Origin: Elysia chlorotica
Lineage: Eukaryota > Mollusca > Gastropoda > Plakobranchidae
Assembly (NCBI GenBank): GCA_003991915.1
Contig: RQTK01000168.1
Location: forward strand, 194,434-258,433
Direction: 5' to 3'
Length of the DNA: 64,000 nt
The notes below the pieces were generated by a model, which did not search any database, had not been told where the DNA came from, and worked only from the letters and a program-made list of their open reading frames with translations. Shown here piece by piece: positions 59,701 to 64,000 of this stretch. Positions within the stretch are counted from its first letter, which is position 1; each line of letters opens with the position of its first letter. A program made the translations under genes and the position numbers.

Positions 59701-60819
59701 GTACATACCTGTACTGCCCATAACTAATAATAGAGGTAAACAATATGCAGTCTAGCATAGTTATGACTTAAAAAATCATACAAAAAAATCAAAACTAAAA
59801 CAAAATAAATAAACAAAAACAATAACAACAACGAAATAAACAAAACTGTATGAAATTAACGAAAATACACAGGATGGTGATATGACGGTGTTCGCATATA
59901 CATATTAACATTCCAGCATACAAAGTTTAACGACGCTGCCCAGTACTTACCGGGAGCCGTATGTCTGAGGCAGATGAGGAACTCCGCAAGTGTCTTGCTG
60001 CCCTTGTCAAGATCCTTCCGCGTCATTCGGTATTCCTCGCGTATTATCTGCATGGAATTTATAGAAATCACGTTTAAATAGGTAAGCTGCACCTGAATAC
60101 TACCAACCTACTTACGTGGACAGTAAAGCTATGAGTAAGAATGTTTACTGATATAAGCCTAGTGGTTATTGAGTTTGTAGCAGCAGAGCTTGAGTACATC
60201 TCAAAATCAGCATCTTTCTCTCAAGAAACAACATTCCTATAAATTGTGGAATTTTAAAAGATTGCCCTGCTTTGAAAAACTTGGCAGTACACGGAAATTG
60301 ACTGTTGCGAATAAAACTGCGACAGCCAGGTTTATCTTCACATCATTTTGCTCAACGAAAGTTTCTGCGTTTTGATGTTGTTAATTAAATGATAAAGTGT
60401 TGATTAGTAGTTTCTGACCGCTTGCCCGTTGACTCATTTATCTTTTCTCTAATAAGTTACTTTATAATGCTCCTTTTAAACTACTTGAATATTTAAACCA
60501 TTTGAAATGTTTCGTATAATTATCCAAGATAAAGCATTTGAAATGTTTCGTATAATTATCCAAGATAATGCAAAGAGCTTTGCAAAGAACATTTTATTAT
60601 TTTTTGACTACGTATCTTATGTTTAAGCTCTTGTGTTAATCTGGTTTTATAAGAATAATTAAGCTGCACAATCAAATTAACAGTCTTGACCAATATAAAA
60701 ACTAATAAATATAAAAACTATACAGTATATTGATATCGTACCTGCAACTGGACGTCCAACTGCTTTTGCAGAAGCATGTTACGCTTTCGGGTCAATCTGT
60801 CTGCAGGACTCAGATCCAT
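54086..60819 (-). CDS. Unrecognised basic, low-complexity protein, four exons, 541 aa
   Basis: Exons in transcript order: 60819-60742, 60047-59951, 59172-57860, 54223-54086. The coding length is 1626 nt (542 codons with stop) and all phases agree. The ATG (context AAAATGG) has an in-frame TAG three codons upstream, although an acceptor-like TTTTTATTAG just before it leaves a further 5' exon possible. Residues 1-60 look helical and charged (ADRLTRKRNMLLQKQL, REEYRMTRKDLDKG). Residues 60-480, mostly the 1.3-kb exon 3, are rich in Ser, Arg, Pro, Asn and Gln and likely disordered, with short conserved-looking patches (EFFNRRIVLDSKRRSFLQHA, KNVLDMFDVIFDP, TRRVITQQELDIRAQRQRAL, RPKTAPQPNYELMRRS). 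The C-terminus (VAGILAEIQSRRADTRAMLT, KHMVQTLVPEDMSPDDSFSD) looks structured. I recognise no family. It may be a cytoskeletal or ciliary protein by composition, but that is speculation. Intron 3 spans the duplicated units. Confidence 0.8.
55795..56060. repeat. AAC/ACA-rich satellite with an internal 190-bp repeat
   Basis: CAACAACATCAACAA-type sequence. The stretch TTTTTCAACATCAACAACAA recurs at about 55775 and 55957, and ATAACAGCAACAACAATAGT through ACAAAATACC recurs at 55869 and 56071. So part of the array has been tandemly duplicated with an interval of about 190-200 bp. The corresponding part of unit B has only a short AAC run (57790-57810). Confidence 0.9.
56162..56268 (-). pseudogene. 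Duplicate of the 3' end of gene 4 exon 3
   Basis: The minus-strand translation GAAAKQRPKTAPQPNYELMR then RSVAAPRQQ and the donor CAG|GTCAGTATGG match the end of the real exon at 57860-57952 at almost every base. The copy breaks off inside exon sequence at GCTCCCAC (plus strand, 56261-56268) and has no acceptor with a pyrimidine tract, so it should not be spliced in. Confidence 0.85.
56618..56668 (-). pseudogene. Degenerate copy of the gene 4 terminal exon (unit B)
   Basis: The plus strand reads CACTGAAGATGTTATCCGGT then GACATATCCTCTGCATCATG, matching 53596-53650 but with a short deletion (the ACACCAGCCT part), which breaks the frame. It adjoins a TATC array. Confidence 0.75.
56669..56745. 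repeat. (TATC)n microsatellite
   Basis: About 19 uninterrupted TATC units between the degenerate exon copy and the mariner-like fragment. Confidence 0.97.
56745..56850 (-). mobile_element. Mariner-like transposase N-terminal fragment
   Basis: From an ATG at 56850 the minus strand reads MESVEYRSVIKFLHLKGQTP then TEIHQQMVEVYAEKCL. This is the first helix-turn-helix of mariner/SETMAR-type transposases (MESVEYR.VIKFL.LKG.T). It stops after about 35 codons where the TATC array begins, so the catalytic DDD/DDE region is absent. The flank 56851-57062 may be the element's 5' end; I could not identify an inverted repeat. Confidence 0.8.
58948..58971. other. Ser/Asp/Glu-rich stretch inside gene 4 exon 3
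   Basis: The coding strand here gives RDNERGNDDEDG followed by an Ala/Glu run, a local acidic patch in an otherwise basic protein. The antisense open frames through exon 3 on the plus strand are shadows. Confidence 0.4.
59216..59950. other. Gene 4 intron 2
   Basis: AT-rich intron with no internal element recognised. The 14 codons just upstream of exon 3 (from an ATG at 59215) stay in frame with it, so an alternative start within the intron cannot be excluded, but the spliced exons 1 and 2 fit better. Confidence 0.4.
60503..60568. repeat. Tandem duplication of about 34 bp in gene 4 intron 1
   Basis: CATTTGAAATGTTTCGTATA plus ATTATCCAAGATAA occurs twice in direct succession with a 2-bp spacer. 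No differences seen. Confidence 0.9.
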
Positions 60820-61810
60820 TTTGGTCTAATAAAAATAAATTAGAGAAAAATGTAGAGATTCTTAAATCATATAATTAAAACATGTTGCGTCGCATTGGAT
60901 ATAAGAAACTAATGATAATCACTGTTATGTGGCAATTTTTTACTCAGTTTAGACGATTTGTATATCTACCTAGATGAAGCCTGTAATAGCTTAAATTGCA
61001 TCACATTCATCGGCCAGAGTTTATCACAAAACTTTGATTAATCTGTTATGAATACTAAAGATTACAGAAGATTCAAGAGTAATGTAATCGAAGCAAATAA
61101 AATAAAAACACACTGCGCTGATAAGGACAAAAAGGTACCAGCGAGGGAGTCTGGTATAGAATCAATTGAGAAAGACATCGAGAGGGAGGCCAAATATATG
61201 TAGAAGGGAAATGGGAAAGGGGGGGGGGGGTAACACGAGAGCTAATAGAAAGTCATAGAGAAAACTAGATATCTTAGCACAGGATAGAAAGGAAAGAAGA
61301 ACGGTGTTTTTTTTTCTGACGGCCTATGATCTCTTGAAACCGATAGGCAATTAAGAAGATAGCTCAAGATAGCTCAAGTAAAAAATGCAACAAAACACAT
61401 CTAGATGCACGTGCAATTAGGATTTAACTTTTTTTTTTTTAAAAAGGACGCACTTCATACATGGTACTTTCCCATTGCAAAGTTCTCATCATTTACATTT
61501 AATAAAGTATTCTTGTGCCGAAGATTAAATAATTTGTAGTTTTATATATGTATATATATTGAACGATAATGTGTCAAAACAAAAAAAGAAGAGTGGATAT
61601 TTTATGTTGATATATATATATATATTAACATAACGAAATACATACTGGCAAAGAGAGACATGGATAAATGATTTACAGGCTTACAGACCAACAAAAATAA
61701 AACGCTCGAGGAGGACACAGATCGATAGATAGACATAAGCTTTTATACATAAAAAGAGAAATGAAAGCGTATCGGATGACAGAAGATGAAAAAGGTCAGA
61801 CAGAGAGGAA
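60820..61810. other. Upstream flank of gene 4
   Basis: No supported gene. Holds a G run at about 61219-61230 and a short TA run near 61610-61625. Promoter elements of gene 4 would be expected here, but none is distinctive. Confidence 0.4.
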
Positions 61811-61821
61811 GGGAGATTGGT

Positions 61822-62018
61822 TGATAGATGGATAGATAGATAGATAGATAGATATATAGATAGATAGATAGATNNNNNNNNNNNNNNNNNNNNNNNNNNN
61901 NNNNNNNNNNNNNNNNNNNNNNNNNNNNNNNNNNNNNNNNNNNNNNNNNNNNNNNNNNNNNNNNNNNNNNNNNNNNNNNNNNNNNNNNNNNNNNNNNNNN
62001 NNNNNNNNNNNNNNNNNN

Positions 62019-62082
<64 letters not shown>
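61822..62082. repeat. GATA / GA microsatellite containing the assembly gap
   Basis: GATA units (61826-61873) run into 145 Ns (61874-62018), then about 32 GA units (62019-62082). The gap is flanked by different repeats, so it probably contains the GATA-to-GA transition. Its true length is unknown. Confidence 0.95.
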
Positions 62083-62084
<2 letters not shown>

Positions 62085-62599
62085 AGAGGGACAGAGAGGT
62101 AAAGAGAGAGAAATATATAATTCCCGGATACGCTGCACTTATTATGAAAGTGCTTATTATGGACTTATTTTGAAAGGGAGCGGCATGCAAGTGTCAAGAA
62201 CATTTCGTGATTTTGTTGGTTTATTGGGTCAACATTATCTTTTGTCAAAGTCACGTCAAATGGCGGAGAAAATTAAAGCAATCTACTCAATTGGTCATAT
62301 GCGATCAATGTACAGCACTGCAATATTGTATAAATATTATTAATAATGCGAAAGGAAAAAAGATTACTCTGGCGTTTATGTCAACTTTTGATAAAGCTAG
62401 CTTGACGTAAAGAGACGAGATGGCATAATGGTAATATATAAATCACTCAAGGCCTATTTTTATACCCGACCTCGACAATATGCCGATTTCAATAGCGTTT
62501 AGCGGAACTTTTTATTAAATCCAAGCCATGAGCTTACATTCGTGTATTGAAAAATATATCTCAAGATGAACGACATAGGTGCAGTACTTTCATTCAACA
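62083..62599. other. Non-coding stretch after the gap
   Basis: Nothing recognised; the longest frame (67 codons at 62207-62410) has no domain or splice context. Confidence 0.4.
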
Positions 62600-62830
62600 C
62601 CTAGTCGGGGAAGAGAGGGTGCTCTAGAGTATAGTGCGTACTTTCTATTCAGGGAATTCCCAGTTCGATCCTTGTTTCCTGCTGATTGATGTCAGTATAA
62701 GATCAATAAGACAAAATCATGATATTCCTACTCTATCACAACAAAATACAGTCATGTAGTCTGAAAACTGCGCAAATAAATGTGTCTAATAATAGACACA
62801 AACAGTTAAGACACTAAACCGTGTAAGTAC
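62600..62830 (+). mobile_element. Decayed SINE-like copy
   Basis: A degraded head with CCCAGTTCGATCCTTG (B box), then TGATTGATGTCAGTATAAGA, GATATTCCTACTCTATCACA and TAGTCTGAAAACTGC, in the order of the common SINE body, ending near AGACACTAAACCG. Many substitutions, so old. Confidence 0.5.
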
Positions 62831-63414
62831 AACGTCGCAGTAAATGATAACTCGTCTTAAGACCTTTTATTCGCATATCTTAAGAGTTGTAAGTTAACTA
62901 CTTACGACCCTATGAAACCTTGTCGTTGGCAAATTTGATAGTACATATGTTTATGGACAAAAGACAAAAAAACCAAACAGGACTTGAAATAAAGTGGATA
63001 ATAAATTTTTTTAAAGTATGACACAACAAAGTAGCATTGAACACTAAACAAAAATTATGCTTAAACAATTACAACAAATGCATAAGAAAAAGGAAGAACA
63101 GAAATATAGAAAAAAAAATGTTACAAAGAAACATTAACATTTTAAAATAAGAAATACGACAAGGTATTCATAATTTAGCTTATTACAAAGAACGTATTTT
63201 AGATTATAGAGGTCATGTATGACAAACTCCTCGAAACTACGTTGTGCTCCTAATTTTTTTTTCAGATAGAAAACTCACAGAAAAACCGTTACAAAGGCCT
63301 CGTGTGGCAACTGCTTGAACCTAGTAAAGATATTTCAATACAGTGGCATGTTTAAATCTTTTCATAATTATGCCGTAGCTCAGATTAAAAAAAAAAAGAA
63401 TAGGAAAAGATGAA

Positions 63415-63657
<243 letters not shown>

Positions 63658-64000
63658 CAAAAAGCATGACTGTGCACGAAAGACGCATGTACGCTCTCGC
63701 TGGACATAATCAACCGTAAAAAAGTTCGCTCATTCTTAATCAGCGAAATACATCTTTTGTCCGGATTTTATTTGAAGTTTTCTGCATTGCCTTTAAAAAA
63801 AAAAAGATAAAGATCAAAACAAGAACATTTTTTTAATCAGAGTAAAGAAATAGGCTACAAAACAAAAACAAACCCAGAAGTTATGTTTTTATTTTCAATT
63901 GCAGGATGGCACTGAGCTAATTAAACACTTTTTCATAATTCCGCACAACCGACCCATAACCGATTTTTAAATTATAATTCGTACTAAATAATTTTGAGCT

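Overview
The window is a piece of an AT-rich, intron-rich animal nuclear genome. Its genes have short exons separated by GT-AG introns. It is crowded with microsatellites, tRNA-derived SINEs and decayed LINEs, and carries one 145-base assembly gap. The kinds of gene present, together with the CR1/L2-, I- and RTE-like LINEs and SINEs, fit a lophotrochozoan and most likely a mollusc. That assignment is an inference, because nothing in the sequence names the organism.

Four multi-exon protein genes can be assembled by hand with matching intron phases. (1) 7670-24265, plus strand: a divergent kinesin-like protein of about 708 residues, with an N-terminal motor and a long coiled-coil tail. Its reading frame is broken in one motor exon, and one intron uses a GC donor. 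(2) 29181-34137, minus strand: a complete six-exon ependymin-related secreted protein of 219 residues. (3) 35278-46613, plus strand: HRD1/synoviolin (SYVN1), the ER membrane RING ubiquitin ligase of ER-associated degradation. Thirteen exons encode 660 residues; the conserved N-terminal exon was not found. (4) 54086-60819, minus strand: an unrecognised four-exon gene of 541 residues that is basic, low-complexity and probably disordered. Its 3' half lies inside an intragenic tandem segmental duplication.

The first 7.6 kb holds no host gene that I can support. It carries SINE copies, a 5'-truncated CR1/L2-like LINE with its ATT-repeat tail, and a broken I-like LINE with an RNase H region. The kinesin introns hold an antisense RTE-like LINE fragment, a second LINE fragment, several SINEs, a 47-bp minisatellite, a pentanucleotide array and a relic copy of a kinesin exon. 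The stretch from 46.6 to 53 kb is SYVN1 3' flank and intergenic DNA with a pogo/Tigger-like MITE at 50202-50610. The last 3 kb is mostly GA/GATA repeats and the gap.

The four genes show no evident shared pathway; this is ordinary animal gene neighbourhood, not an operon. The parts most worth a second look are the motor of the kinesin (frame break, altered switch motifs), gene 4 with its duplicated exons and mariner-like fragment, and two SINE types that share a body but have different 3' ends. I found no sign of a prokaryotic-style system, CRISPR array or viral genome.
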